DNA from: Lithospermum erythrorhizon
Lineage: Eukaryota > Streptophyta > Magnoliopsida > Boraginales > Boraginaceae
Assembly: GCA_019722365.1 (NCBI GenBank)
Contig: JADFUC010001759.1
Span: 310,001-374,000 of the forward strand
Length of the DNA: 64,000 nucleotides
Direction: 5' to 3'
Shown here piece by piece: positions 44,150 to 56,860 of the stretch (position 1 is its first letter; every line of letters begins with the position of its first letter). Position numbers and translations under genes: made by a program. Below the pieces are notes generated by a model. That model was not told where the DNA came from and did no database searches. It saw nothing but the letters and a program-made list of their open reading frames with translations.

Positions 44150-46910
44150 ATTACACCGGCGCGTGGGTTATGGATTCCGGGCTTCATATCATATATGTCC
44201 GAGGAGAGACGGTTCTTGACCTATGAACAAGTTGATGGTGAAAATATTTCCACGGCCAATGTATCTACTTGTAAGGTGTCGATTGGTTCAACTGCTTAGG
44301 ACTCATGATGGGAAGTTTTAACTCTTTGAACAAGTGAAAGCACGTGCTGATATTTATTTAAGAATCTTGAGAGTCTCGCCTTTCTAGACAAGGAGAGGTT
44401 TAGCCTGAAGGCGAATCGTGGAGTCTTGCATGTCTATAACGGTTCAAAAGTGATTCTCGAAAGTAAGCAAGCAGGTACTTTGTATTTCTTGCTACACTTA
44501 GAGATTCTGTAGTTGCTTCCTCCCGAGGTTGAGAAAAAGACACGACTGCTAAGTGGCATATGAGGCTTCGAGTATACGAGTGAGAAGGGGATGCAAATTC
44601 TAGCCAAGGATAATCTTCTAGGTGGGCATGAGGTTAAGGGATTCCTGGATTTTGTGAGCATCAAGCAAGATTTGGGAAGCTGATCGAAGCAAAAGGGCCT
44701 AACGCAACCCATAGGATTCAAGGGCACACTTGACATCCATTCCAATTGTAGGGTCCTTCACGTGTTGATTCTTTGGGGGTCACTTGGATACTTTTATCTT
44801 TGATTGATGATTACTCAAGGACGACTGGGTGTTCATAATGAAGGTATGGTGATGCTTTCAAGCAATTGAAAAGTAGTAAGATTTAGTGGAAAAATTAGAC
44901 AAGTGAAGAAGATCAAGAGGCTAAGAACTGCAATAGTTTGGAATTCGCCTCATCCGAGTTTGATGAGTTTTGCAAGAATTTGGAAATTTCCGCATCATAC
45001 AAATGAGGCACACACACCCCAAAGAGAATGGTGCTGCGTGAGCATACGACCGACACTCGAGAGTGGGCCGTATGTACGCTTGAATGCTAGACTAGAAAGA
45101 AAGTTTCTGGGTCAGGCGCTAGCATATGCGGTCCGATTAATCGAGTTCCACACACGTACAATTTAAAACCCCTTATGAACTATGCTTCCTGAAAGTCTAT
45201 CGATTACCAAGCTTCAGAGCTTTTAAGGTACGCTTACTATCATGCGAACGAAGGGAAATTGAGCCGAGAGCAAAGAACGGGAGTATTTGTAGGCTACGGT
45301 GACGGGTAAGTCTATGAGTTTGGTCACCATCCGCGGAGGGTTATTCCTGAGGTGAATGTTGTATTTGATGAAATTCCATATTTAACCCAATTTTGAAGAC
45401 TTTGATTAGTGAAAAAATGAAGAGGAAGCCGGTAAGCAGCGGAGCAAGGGACCGGTTAGTTGTGAGATTAGAGGTTGACGCTCCTCACTACATTCAAAGT
45501 GCAGTATATAAGTCGCTCCACCTCGTAGAACATCAGAGTTTGGCTCTAGATCGTCCTAGAAGAACAAACTTTGAGTACCTCCTACGAGGTATTTAATATG
45601 AGAGCATGCTGTAAGCCCCTTTACTTTATAGGTTGCAGAGGAAGTTGATCCTCATGAGCCAGCCTATAAAAGAAGGGCTTACCGAATCGAAGTCCGTCCA
45701 ATGGCTTCACAAATGGAGACGAGATGGAGTCACTTCAAAAGAATCCTACTGGAGTTGGCTAGAAAACCAGTAGAAGAAAGGTTGTCACTGGCAGTGGTCG
45801 TTCAATAGAAGGAAAGGTCATTACCAACAGTGAGATCAAGTATAAGGCTCAAGTTGTTGCTAGAGGTTTTAGTCAGTAAAGATATAGAGGACTACAATGA
45901 GATATTTCACCAGAGTTTGACATACTTCCATCAGTAAGGCTTCTTGCTATATTTAACATTAGGAGTTGGAGCTCTGAGTAACTAGATGCGAAGAGATCAA
46001 GCCTCACATGTAGAGTTGGAAGAAGAGATTTATATGACTCCACCAATATGGTTTCCAAGAACCCGAAAAGGAAGACTATGTTTGCAAAGTTGAAGAAATC
46101 TTGTACGGTTTGCCAGCCCGAGGTCAGTACAAGAAGTCTGATAGCTACATGCTTGAGATTGGGTATTTGAGGAGTCCATATGTTAGTTGCGCATACTACA
46201 ACAAGGTCAAAAATGGATCATCTTAGTTGCTCGGTATCAGATGATGATATGTTGTTAGTCATAGCCAACAAATCAAACATTCGGTTGAAGTGGACTATTC
46301 AAGCAAAGTTTGATATGAAGGATTTAGGTGATATGAAAAATTTTGGGAATGTAGATCTACAGAGATAGAACTCGCATTTAAACTTTTCTTGCAATGTAAT
46401 GGCTACATCGAGAAGATCTACCAAGATTTGCATGGCTGCCTCCAAAGCCTATTGATACTTCTAATGCTTCTAGTGCACATTTCATTGGTGACATTTGCAC
46501 CTAAGTCGCTCCTCAAGAAATGGAATACATGTCCCGTGTTCCTTATGCTATGCGCTGGAAGCTTGATGTATGCTATGGAACTAGACCTCGATCTTGCACA
46601 TGCCGTCCGTGGTTGTTAGTAGGTTCAAGCGAGAGAGCCCGAAAAGAGTATTGGCAAGTTGTGAATATGATATTCGATATTCACGAAAGATTCGGATGGG
46701 TCTTGCATTTATAGTGTATTATTTTTGGATATTCTCGACTCGACTATACGAGATATTGACAACAAAAGATCGATGACCTGGCTATGTGTTCATTCTGGTG
46801 GTTCTGCTAAGTAGTCGAGGGCTACTTTGTAATCCTCAATGACTTTGTCCTACATCAAGGTGAGTATATGGCTTTGACAAAAGCCGCAAAGTAGGATCCG
46901 TCGGGAGAGG
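44150..46910 (+). pseudogene. Copia K pol remnant: protease, integrase, RT, RNase H
   Basis: The order is that of Copia. Near 44165 is WVMDSGLHI, a protease active-site region with the DSG triad. At 44350-44510 the GAG-pre-integrase entry (LKANRGVLHVYNGSKVI) is readable. Around 44780-45160 the integrase follows, with the RLNARLERKFLGQALAYAVRLIE segment in pieces. At about 45230-45370 is the KLSREQRTGVFVGYGDG region. RT appears at 45840-46110 (DYNEIFHQSL, ELEEEIYMTPP), with SVSDDDMLLVIANKS at the catalytic palm (46215-46275) and AKFDMKDLGDMKNFG after it. RNase H remnants follow to about 46900. All parts carry stops or frame changes. Confidence 0.8.
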
Positions 46911-47352
46911 ATTAGTCACCGATTTGGGACTACATCATGACCAAGCTTATTGTAGACAGGATACCAGTGCAATATGCTTGGATGAGACTGCTCATCACGA
47001 GGACCAAACATATTGACGTGATATCATTTCCTCGAGGAGCGGTAGCTATAATCGCTGAAACAGTTGGTACCGCAGATAACCCACCGATATGTATATAAAG
47101 TCAAGTTCTACGCAGTTGTTTTCAAAGATCGGGCTCGAACTTGCTAAATATTCGTAGTTGTCGAGTTGCCTATGGCAGACAACATCCTATGCGGCAGTCA
47201 TAATTCCACTCGTATATCGTGCAATATCAGGTACGCCCGACATCCGTTCATTATCCAAGCACATCTCGCATCAGAAGCATCTCACAAGTACCGGGAGGAA
47301 ACTATTTCGACATCCGGACATCTCGAGAAGACCAATTCAAGCAAGCGAGATT

Positions 47353-47755
47353 TGTTGTAAATGCCTTGAATTTGTTATGCTAAAGTCCCACATTACCTCA
47401 ACTTTAGAATTTAGTTTCAATAGTTGGTCCTATAAAAGACTTTTACCTTTCTGGGCTTTTCAGCACCAAATATTTTTAAGCGCTTTATAAGACTCTTTAA
47501 GAAGATTACCTCAACTATTTCAGCTAAATTCCTTGTAATTTGTTCCTCTATCCTGCTTTAGCTGAATTTCCGGTGGCTCTCGCCTGGGTGAATTAGTCCA
47601 AACAAACGCTTTGTTTGGGATACCACGCAAAACCCCTGGCTGTTTTCTTTCTTGTTTTTACTTAATTTCTAATTTCAGATCGTTGCACAAAACACTGCCG
47701 TTATAACAAGAAAAGCCTATGATAACAAACCTTGATCTTATAACTGCCCATCTGA
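47353..47755 (+). repeat. Copia K 3' LTR
   Basis: Second copy of the repeat at 43035. It ends about 100 bases before the donor side of exon 2 of the host gene. Confidence 0.65.
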
Positions 47756-47859
47756 AGGAGAAATAAGTTAGGAAATTCAAAGTAGAAGCAACTTCACAGA
47801 ACTGCAAAAAATATGTGCAACTAACAAAGAATAAGTAAGAGTGCATAAAAGTTGCTAAC

Positions 47860-48988
47860 CGGCAAGATGATTTGCTCTTTATGTTTTCCATTCCCTAAAT
47901 GCAGCTTAGCCTCGGAAATATGTGGCGCCAAACTTGTTTGTGGTCCTGTTCCAAGGCCCCCAAACTCTCGCCTAAGCTCCAAAGGCATCCCAAGTCTCCC
48001 ATCAAGAGAAGTCGCAAACCTTTCTCCAACGGGTCTTCCGTCCCCCTCACCAAGCCTCCCTTCAAAAGTAGTCACAAACCTTTCTCCAAAGGGTCTTCCC
48101 TCCCCCTTACCAAGCCTCCCTTCAAGACAATTCGCAAACCTTTCTCCAATGGGTCTTTCGGCCAACTACAGGGGCGATAATGGAGCGTGAAACCCCCTTG
48201 CATCCATGAATAAGTCACCCCCTCTATGAAATGCCAATGCTTTTTCAATGCTCAACTCTCTCCTCACTTCAGCCTCTAATAAACGCCTTGTCACAATAAT
48301 TTCTTCCCTAATTCTTTCATTCTCAATCTCCATCATGATTTCTTCCCTCATCTTCGCCTTCTCCATCTCCCTCCTCATAAGTTCACTCATCTCAATGGCG
48401 CTGTTAGGACCTTCCACATCATAAGAGCCATTGTATCCCCATCCTATATTATCAACCATCAAAATTCAACACTCATTAGTCATTCCATCTGCTTATGAAA
48501 ATACGAAAAATATTTTTACGTGTATTATTCCTCTTTTTATATTTTCAAATTACTAGTGGACAAACAACTACAAATGATGTATGTAACAAAATAAGTATAC
48601 ACAAACAATGTAGAGTGTGAATATGAGAAAAGAAAGTCAAACGTACACTTAAAAATATACTTCACTATAATTATTTCTAAGTGAAGTCGAATATTTTCTT
48701 CTCAACCAAATAAACCTTGATAGATAAACTCTATAAGATTGTTCATTTTGTTTTTAACTTATAAATATTATAAATATTATTATACGTTGCATGATCAAGA
48801 AATAATAAACTTTACAGTATTAATTGTCACATATAAATATATTTTAATATATGTTTATCAAATATTATAAGAACTATAAAAAAATATTTGAGACCTGAGA
48901 GAGATTGATGGGGAACGTAAGAAACATTCGGAGGTGTAGTAAATGTCATCGGTGGTGTATGATTTGTTGCTCGATAATTGAACTCCAT
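47860..48988 (-). pseudogene. Zinc-finger gene, exons 1 and 2 with in-frame TAG
   Basis: Exon 1 (48988-48895) encodes MEFNYRATNHTPP and about 18 further residues. A GT donor follows, and an AG acceptor at 48444 joins in phase to exon 2 (48443-47860). Exon 2 has a strongly charged helix of about 60 residues (SELMRREMEKAKMREEIMM, later LLEAEVRREL) and then three tandem 20-residue repeats of the GERF...GRLG type. It ends at a phase-0 GT donor at 47859. Codon 124 is TAG (48168-48166). The frame on both sides is otherwise open for 226 codons, so the stop looks recent, for example from CAG. From memory, plant proteins with an MEF(K/N).RA start, an RREIEK.RIREEI block and C-terminal U1-type C2H2 fingers form a family (such as At5g61190). 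The finger exons here are decayed (42060-42704). Confidence 0.7.
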
Positions 48989-49699
48989 AATTAAAAAGAA
49001 ACAAATAGAAAATTTATGGAGTTGAAGGGTTCATGGAAAATATAACTACATATATTTCTGAAATTGTTCAGTTTATTTGTTTAATAAATCAAAATTAACA
49101 ATTTATTAGGTGTGGAACGAGTAAAATTGCATGAACGCCCAGTCTAGCGTAGAGCATACAAATAGTGATCTGATGAAATTACTATAATGCCCTCACTGTA
49201 GGTAGTTTTAGTTCAGCGCAAAATAGTCATTTCGCCCCTTTAAATTCACAAGCATCATGAAAAATGAAAAGACACTAGTAGCAGACGGTTTTTAAATTTA
49301 CGATAAATTACACGGCTTCCCAAAGATGTCCAAACTATTCAACTGCTCGGTACATTAATAATGCTCAACCCACCGTCTCGGTCCCCAAAAACATACTCCG
49401 TTCGTGGATGACTTTATAATTTGATATCATCTGACTCAAGCTTTCATAAAGAGTTTATTTTTGATTCATTATTTGTAATACTCAATATTTATATTTGTAC
49501 TATATAATTATAGTCTCCATCGCTAATTTAAAAAAAAAAAAAACATAATCACTTCAGTATTTTTGAACTCACAATGTGAAATGATCCCTTTTTAACCCTC
49601 GTCTTACAAAATTGCTTACGTGAGAATCTTACCAGAGAAAAAATGGTAGGATGTTTGTGGAGATCGGCGGAATTTGGATATTTGTTAAACCTTCAAGAT
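48989..49699. other. Upstream region of the zinc-finger gene
   Basis: No coding sequence recognised. It would hold the promoter of the minus-strand gene. The stretch 49120-49260 includes a CAAAATAGTCATTTCGCCCC segment resembling part of the MITE at 8754, but the ends could not be paired. Confidence 0.4.
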
Positions 49700-49960
49700 G
49701 TTATTAGTATTAGGAATTATTTTAATTTATGCTATCTTTTATAGATCAAATTTTTATTTCAAATTATCATTTTCAAGATAAAAATTATAATTTTATATTT
49801 TTAATATACTTTTTGTCTACTTATTTTTATTAAATTATCAATCAACTAATGATATAGTTTTAATTAATTGTCATTCTATATTTTCAATGTACTTTTTGAT
49901 TACTTTTTCATTTCCTTAATCTATATACAAATGACTGTGAAGACGACACAAAAGATACCT
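49700..49960. mobile_element. MITE-like repeat, family X copy 3
   Basis: Carries the same row of blocks as the copies at 40201 and 40921 (TATTAAATTATCAATCAACTAATGATATAG, in shorter pieces, then TTTTCAATGTACTTTTTGATTAC and CCTTAATCTATATACAAATG). Both ends are decayed. Confidence 0.55.
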
Positions 49961-50493
49961 GAGAAGTAGTAGCCTTACTTCAAGTACTAGAACTTCTTCT
50001 AGGCTTTTTTGTATGAAATGGTAAGAGTATAAATAGTCAACGAGATATTCTTCGATTTTATAAGATTCTACCTCAAGACACTGTATGGATTATCTGACGC
50101 ACTTGCTGACTCAATTCATGCCTCATAATTATTGTACTACTTCTACCGATTTTCTTTATTTATCGTTTTAGACTAAATTTTTTGTTTCAATTTAAATATG
50201 ATTAGTTATCTTTTCAGAGCAAACTTCAATTTAAATTGATATTTATGTGGTCCCTGATTCAACTACATTTATTTATAATAACTTTTACAATTTCTGAATG
50301 AACAACCGTTGATTTACTTAAAAAAATACTAGTCTAATAAGGATCATATATACAACTTATTTAACTTCAATTATAGACTTATAGTAATGTGTTGTGTACA
50401 ATATTTATTCATTTGAACTTTAATTACTATCACTAAACCTAGCCTATTCAGATTCTTGAGGATCATTTTGCACAATTTAATGTGGACCCTTTT
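49961..50493. other. Intergenic DNA without recognisable features
   Basis: AT-rich sequence; nothing supported. Confidence 0.45.
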
Positions 50494-51345
50494 TGTTGGG
50501 TTTTACGAATTAAAATATAATTATAATAATCAGAACTAAGATTCTATAAATATAATAATAGCATATGAGCGTTGCATTCTTCGGATTTTGCAATGAATAT
50601 ATCTGAGGAGACTCTGAACAATCAATGATTGTTTTAAGAATAGTCAACACCAACGTATTTAACCCTTCCGTGAACTTTACTAGAGCTCTTTAAAATATTA
50701 AACTGTTGATCTAGAGCAAGGTTAGACGTAAAATCCAAAGGGATTTTCCCACCTACTAGTTAACTAAGGAGTGGCAAGTGAGAGAGAATTCAAGTAACTT
50801 CAAAAGTTGAAAAATGGTAACAACCGATTTCATCAACTTAAGCCCCTTTATATAGGCAATTCAAGCCCTACTTTTTAGGCACTCAAAGAGACGCGGGTGA
50901 AACTCTTCCACCTCCCCAATAACATTCTGCACTTTTTCTAAAAAGAATATCTCTAGACTCCCACCCCTTTTACTCGTTCATATACCTTACGGGCATTCAA
51001 ATTGGAATCTTGCCCCATCATTTGCTACAGTTTCATTTTAACTCCGGAGGTTATGGGCAATAGTATTATAGTTCGATTATTACAGGCTATGCTTTCTCAG
51101 TTCTACTTCCATACACAGCAATATATTAATTTATGTTTAAATCAACATCATATTAATATATAGATTACGAGCGGACTCTAGTAAGTCATCATAACCCCTA
51201 ATTTCAATCGAAGTTACCTAATATATTAATTGTCCAACAATTAACATATATCTGAATTTATTATTATTTAAATCGTATTACTATTGCATAATTTAATCTG
51301 CTCAATGGTATATATTTACGAGATTTAACGCCTCATATTTCATCA
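50494..51345 (-). repeat. LTR D, same family as the Copia C LTR
   Basis: It begins TGTTGGGTTTTACGAATTAA and matches the Copia C LTR through blocks such as GCGTTGCAT, ACCAACGTATTTAA and CCTAATATATTAATTG. Its right end, CCTCATATTTCATCA, corresponds to the start of the LTR on the minus strand. The DNA to its right belongs to a plus-strand element (E), so this is best read as a solo or truncated LTR. No target duplication matched. Confidence 0.65.
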
Positions 51346-51429
51346 AATTTCGCTACCCTTTTAATAAATAAAAAAATTAGAAGATAATTAGATAAAAGTG
51401 TTGAAAATATTTAGACGCAATCTCATAAA

Positions 51430-51978
51430 TATAAAGCTCGCTTGAACAATTAAAACTGTACAACCGAATCGCCAATCAACAATTTTGGGGATATATTACA
51501 AACCGCCATCCACACACTAAATAAATGTCCAACTAAATCAACAAGCAAGCATCTACCACGAAGTCATAAGGCTCGGTAACCGTCCCAAGTTAAAGCTACG
51601 AGGATCTGGGAGCACCAAACCTATGTCAAGAATCAATAAGTGACAAACTAGGACCCAAATATGAGAAATGCTATTTCATTGGTTATCTAAATAAACCATA
51701 GGGTATTATTTCTAAATTTCAAGCACGAATAAGATTTTCATCATGAGAGATACATGCCTCTCGGTATGAACACCAGTCACAGATACGTAAAAGTGAGAAT
51801 GTCAAGTTGTTCAAGAGAGCCGGGAAAAACAACGTCAACATGACTAATTCACCCCGTGGCGCTTGAGTCTCCTCTATATAAAGAAGTTCCAACTGATCCA
51901 CGTGAAACAAAGGATCAACTAATCGGTAATTCAACACTACCCTTAGAAGATCGGATAAAACTCGCCAAGAACCCCGGG
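51430..51978 (+). pseudogene. Copia E integrase remnant
   Basis: On the plus strand, from about 51480, pieces read FWGYI, then LQTAIHTLNKCPTKSTS, a truncated RIWG-like segment, and KLGPKYEKCYFIGYLNKP at about 51640-51710. This is the end of a Copia integrase core and the region after it. The adjacent RT is missing and the LTR follows directly, so the element has a large internal deletion. Stops are frequent. Confidence 0.7.
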
Positions 51979-52480
51979 AGCAAGGAATCAACGAGAATTG
52001 ATTCCATTTATTGGTGCTCTATTACGACAATAGTGTAACAATTCATTTATCAGTTGGGTTAAATGTGATTATTAGAACTTAGTGTTCAACTTCTTAGTAA
52101 TTGTATATTACTAGTAAAGTGGTTCTCATGATACTTTATGGGTTATAAGCGATTGTTAGATCTACTATTAATCATAGTAATTGGTCAATTATTATTATTA
52201 TACAACTTACCATTATTAATAATATACTATTATCGAGCCTAGAAGGTCACACACATACAAGGACGTTGAGTTATTTCATGTATGAAATTAAAGAGAAGTG
52301 TATAATTGAGAAATGTATTTCTCACTTTCGATGCGGTTCTACATTTTATGTAGAATATCGATTAACAAATGTAATCAATTAATTAGTTATTTAATTGGTT
52401 CGAGTATTTAGTATTTATCAATAAATTGAAAGATTATTGATATTGACTCATTACTATTTAGAATTATATTAATTAAATAG
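51979..52480 (+). repeat. Copia E LTR, left part
   Basis: A plus-orientation LTR of the F/G family, starting AAGGAATCAACGAGAATTG. It reads as the inverted counterpart of 53000-53437, 60400-60763 and 61620-62113 (for example AGCCTAGAAGGTCAC and TTTCATGTATGAAATTAA). It is interrupted at 52480 by element F and continues after 60768. Confidence 0.7.
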
Positions 52481-53437
52481 TGTTAGAATCTAGTATGAAT
52501 TTTGTTTTTAGATAAACACCAAATTCATACATCCCGATCCTCAAATGATATAAATTAATCTAAAACACATAATTAACAATTATGAATAATGCAGCACTTA
52601 CGTTGATGCCACTGAAGCCTATCAACACATTCTTTCACGAAGCCTCCTTTAATCTCCAAATTTGAGCACTTCCAAATGTAGTGCTCTCAGTTATTTAGAC
52701 ACCAGAGAAATAACTTAAGACGAAGTTCAAGTAGAACACGTGGTTGATTTGATTAGGGATCATGCAGAAGAATTTTCACCTTCCCTTTGATATTTTCGGG
52801 CCATATGGAGAAGCGGAGGCTTTGTTTTTTCATATTTCATGAAATGAAACTTATGTTGAAAAAAACCAACCTAATAGATTCGATTATATGTCAAACTTAA
52901 AAAGCCCAACCAAATAGTTAATGAGTCGTACTGCTCAATTTAACTAAACCGCTAAGAAAATCAAATACTAACAAGTTGTTAATAGTAACTAACAAGTTAC
53001 TAACGAGCTCAATTAACTACTCTAATTAATTCAATTGACTAATTAATTAATTCGGTTCATCCAATTTCTATTTTTACATTATCACGTAAAATCCCACCGA
53101 GAATATTCCTTGATTACAATCAACTCTCAATTTAGCAAATGTAGTTTAATTTCATACATGAAATATAATCCAACGCCACTGTATGTGTGTGACCTTCTAG
53201 GCTCAGATAATAGTAAGTTATATAATAATAATTGACCAATTATTATTATAACGATTAACGAAAAGATCTAGCAATCGCTCATAAACCCTTAAATTATCAC
53301 GAGAACCCAAACTAGGTAATATACAATTACTAAGGTGAACACTAAGTTCCAAGAATCACATTTAACCAACCCGTAAAATGAATTGATACACAATTGCCGC
53401 AACGCAGGCTGCGGAATCAATTCTCAATACTTCAACA
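52481..53437 (-). repeat. Element F 3' LTR
   Basis: Plus-strand ends are TGTTAGAATCTAGTATGAAT and TACTTCAACA. It matches the 5' LTR through nearly its whole length. The purine-rich tract lies just right of it (complement of CCCCACTTGCCC, 53437-53448). Confidence 0.85.
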
Positions 53438-56400
53438 CCCCACTTGCCCTCGTGGACGACAATTACACACCTTTATCACGATTCTCTAGTCGTAGGCTAC
53501 CATAAGAAGTGTGTCATGAAACACCCACAACTTCTTTACTCGAGTAAGAACCGACAAGCAATATAAGTATCCCATAAACCAATCAAGAAACTCTAGATTC
53601 TCTCAGATATTACATTGATAATCATATCATCTATATTTCATCAGGACCCAACATATGCCGTTATAATCCCCTGCTTTTTAAGGCAATAACGCTTGGTCAT
53701 AGTCAAAGTAATAGTAGCCTATAACACGTATAGTTATATATCGTAGTCTAAGAATCGTCAACCTAAAATTTTAAACAAATATCATAGACACGTATATACA
53801 TATCTTCTAAGAATTTTTGTTTCGCCTATGCCAGCTCCCCCAGCCACCACCCAGATTGATCTAATATAAAGTGAACGGATCAATCTGATCACTAATCAAA
53901 CACCACGTTAGTCATATAATGCTTGTCGCCCTAACTATCAAGATTCCGACCAAGGCCTTTGGCTATCCTATATGTTTCTCAGGCTTGAAGAGGCACCAAT
54001 CCATGCCCCTCTCTAGAAAGATAGACTAACCTAGGATTTAACTTTTCACCATCAGATAACATACGATATTATATATCAAACCGTACGTGAAATAAATACC
54101 GGTAACTATAAGAATGAATCGTATTCACAGTTTAGTTAACAATTATTAAAAATACAAAAGAACTTTTGTTTTAATTGATTACTTAACTTATTGCGTAAAA
54201 GTGAATGAACCAGCTCCCACTCCGAATCCTTTGCCATGTTCACTTCCTTCATTAAGCTCGTGAAAACCAAACTCGTCAGTCAATCACAGGGAAGCGGATC
54301 TCAACTCCGAGATGTACGCTAAATCCACATGGATCCTTTGGGCTTTGTGATGACTTCTTAGATCATTTCATGATATAAAGCAAGGAGATTACAAATCACA
54401 TCTCTTACCTAAATACTACTAGAAGCGATTTACATTCATCGCCCGGCCTCAACCAAGGAATCATTGATTTAATTAAGATTATCCTCGACATAGTCAGTGC
54501 ACGACTATATCAAATAAGCCAAATCATTGTGTTCCACTGGAAGCTTACAACACAACTCGGCGTGTGTTAAACACACGCCTTATTAAATGCATATCGCTTT
54601 TAACAACATTACCAACAAAAACAGCATTGGACTGGCCGTTGTAATAATGGTTCTAAGTTTCTTTTAGTTTACTTCCACTGAGCATACTAGACTCACCCTA
54701 TTATTGAAATTCTTGGCTAATAGCTTTTCATATGGTACAACTGTCCATAATGCTACTATCACATTCAGTTACAAGTGAAGATCAATAACTCATCCATTCC
54801 ATGTAACTATAGTTACCTCTATTCTCTTAAAGTTACTATCAAGCGTATTCCGAATCCGCGTGAATACCTTTAGTAAAACTTCACAATTCCAATCATGGGA
54901 ATCATGCAACGTCATAGTTGTAAAATACACAACACATGACCTTGACGCTGCATACGCGAATCATACCATGTGAATAGACTTCAACCACTCTCTCATTAAT
55001 TTTGAGGCCCTTACTAAATGGGATTAGACCTCTAATGAAGAAAGGCTTCACAATAAGAGAATCTGCCTATTTATAGAATTTAATTTATTATAGATTTCTT
55101 AATCACCTCCAGCCTTTTATGACATCTTAAACTTAACAAGCAATGTCATGAAGTCACATATATAATGTGACCGATCATAACACGTGTCACATATATGTAA
55201 ATGGGCTCACAAATGTACAAGAATCTAATCGCTACTATACCTCTTTTAAGGTTGGTGTTTGATTTCTTCAACATTTAGTGTATAAAACTATTTATATAGC
55301 TTACGCCTCCCACTAACCTTTTGGCAGAATCTGGTTCTTCTATCACTTGATTCTTATTGATTTTCATCAAGATCAAAAAGTCAGTTAATTTAACTCCATT
55401 ATACTCAATCTTAAGTTTACAACTTTAGATTCTAAAAGAGTATAGAAACTTTCTTTACATTCTCGCTTGAGATGTGGAGTTCTTAACAACAATGTCAGCA
55501 TCCATCATCACGACACATTTAGGAACATTCTTTTGATAATGGTTAGACCCACATGTTACATAACTCAAGTGAATAAAGAATAAGAAAGTTTGAAATAAAG
55601 TACTTGTTAATAAATAAATCAATGAATATGTTTAATATTGGTTTCAACCAATGTATGATTAAACGCCATTCATGACCGGATGTTCATTTAATGAGAATAC
55701 ATTTATTACTTCCGACATTCACCATCCTAAAGTAATATAAGATGGGTCCTTACCCCGATTTAATCACCATCCTAAGATAAAATAGGGAAATTTTTATACT
55801 TCCCTAACTCATGTATTCATATCTTATTTCACTTAAATGACCTCAAGTCATTTATTAGAGTATTATTTATTCATGTTGTCATTTGTAATAAGATTTAGCT
55901 TTAAATGCATCAAGAAAATGATATCTCTCGATATAACCGGAGGTTCTAATACTGGATTGGTATCTCCTATGGAGCCACTTGAATGCATTCAAGTCACATA
56001 TTTATTTCCACTATTTGTACTTCATAATGAAGACTCTATATGTACAATAAATTGCAACACTATAGTGGATGGAAATAAATACCAGCTTCCTTCTGGTTAT
56101 GTACAAAATGACTTAATATCAACTTTTGATTCGAAGCAATTATGTCTACCATGTTGACATAATACTAACTTTGTCCCATAATGAGATGCTTCAAAGTTTG
56201 TTTATCAAACACAACTCTTGAGTTGCCTCACGCTTGAATATTTAATAAATTAATTTGTGCCGCAGCAGAAGAACCTTAATATGTGAAATTATTTCATTCT
56301 TTGTGTCTCAAATGAATGCTTAAACATTAACTTACTGCATCACTCAATTAATGACACATCTAAGGTTAGGAAACTGAAACGTTATCTTGGTATATGAAAT

Positions 56401-56634
56401 TGAAAGATTCATCCATTTGTGTTTTAACTTCATTAAACACAATTCCTCACTACGATGTTCTAACAAGTGCACGCTTAAGATTGAATGTCTCATTCTTCGG
56501 ATGATATACTACTTATATCGATTTATACTTCCGACTCGTAATCCTCGATAGTATTCATACATATGGTCCTTTCCATTACCTCTTTATCAACTCTCGATGT
56601 ATCATTCAATGACTAAATTAATTGAATTTAGCAA

Positions 56635-56860
56635 ACATTGTTGCATTTAATTTAGACTAAATGCGAACCTCCCACTAAGTCTAGTGTTAGCCTACTTAGT
56701 TCATCTTTTCAAGATTATATTCAAGTCTTGTTCCTTTTAATTAACTTGTATGTAAAGATACAAACTAATTTAGACTAAAGGAACCTCCCACTAAGTCTAG
56801 TGCAAGAGCTGACTTTAGTCTATCCCTTTAAGATTATACTCAAGTCTCGCTCGAGCCATT
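56635..56860 (+). repeat. Direct repeat of about 118-130 bp in element F
   Basis: The block with TTTAGACTAAA, GAACCTCCCACTAAGTCTAG and AGATTATATTCAAGTCT occurs twice, at about 56650 and 56771, with minor changes. Confidence 0.8.

Larger units (their letters stand above)
43035..47755 (+). mobile_element. Copia K, inside the zinc-finger gene
   Basis: A Ty1/Copia element about 4.7 kb long, bounded by related repeats that start (T/C)GGTTAGAAATGCCTTG and TGTTGTAAATGCCTTG. Inside are gag, protease, integrase, RT and RNase H remnants on the plus strand, antisense to the host gene. No exact target duplication was found and the 3' ends of both LTRs are approximate. It lies within the intron after exon 2 of the zinc-finger gene. 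Confidence 0.8.

Noticed and set aside
48166..48168. Programmed stop-codon readthrough at the TAG
   Set aside because: The following bases are TTG, not the CTA-type context known to favour readthrough; a simple nonsense change is likelier.
47852..48190. Long plus-strand ORFs opposite the zinc-finger exon 2
   Set aside because: They are antisense shadows of the tandem coding repeats; the minus-strand frame has splice sites, charged helices and a start exon.
55837..56157. 106-codon plus-strand ORF in element F
   Set aside because: No family resemblance, no ATG context of note and the wrong strand for the element; probably chance.
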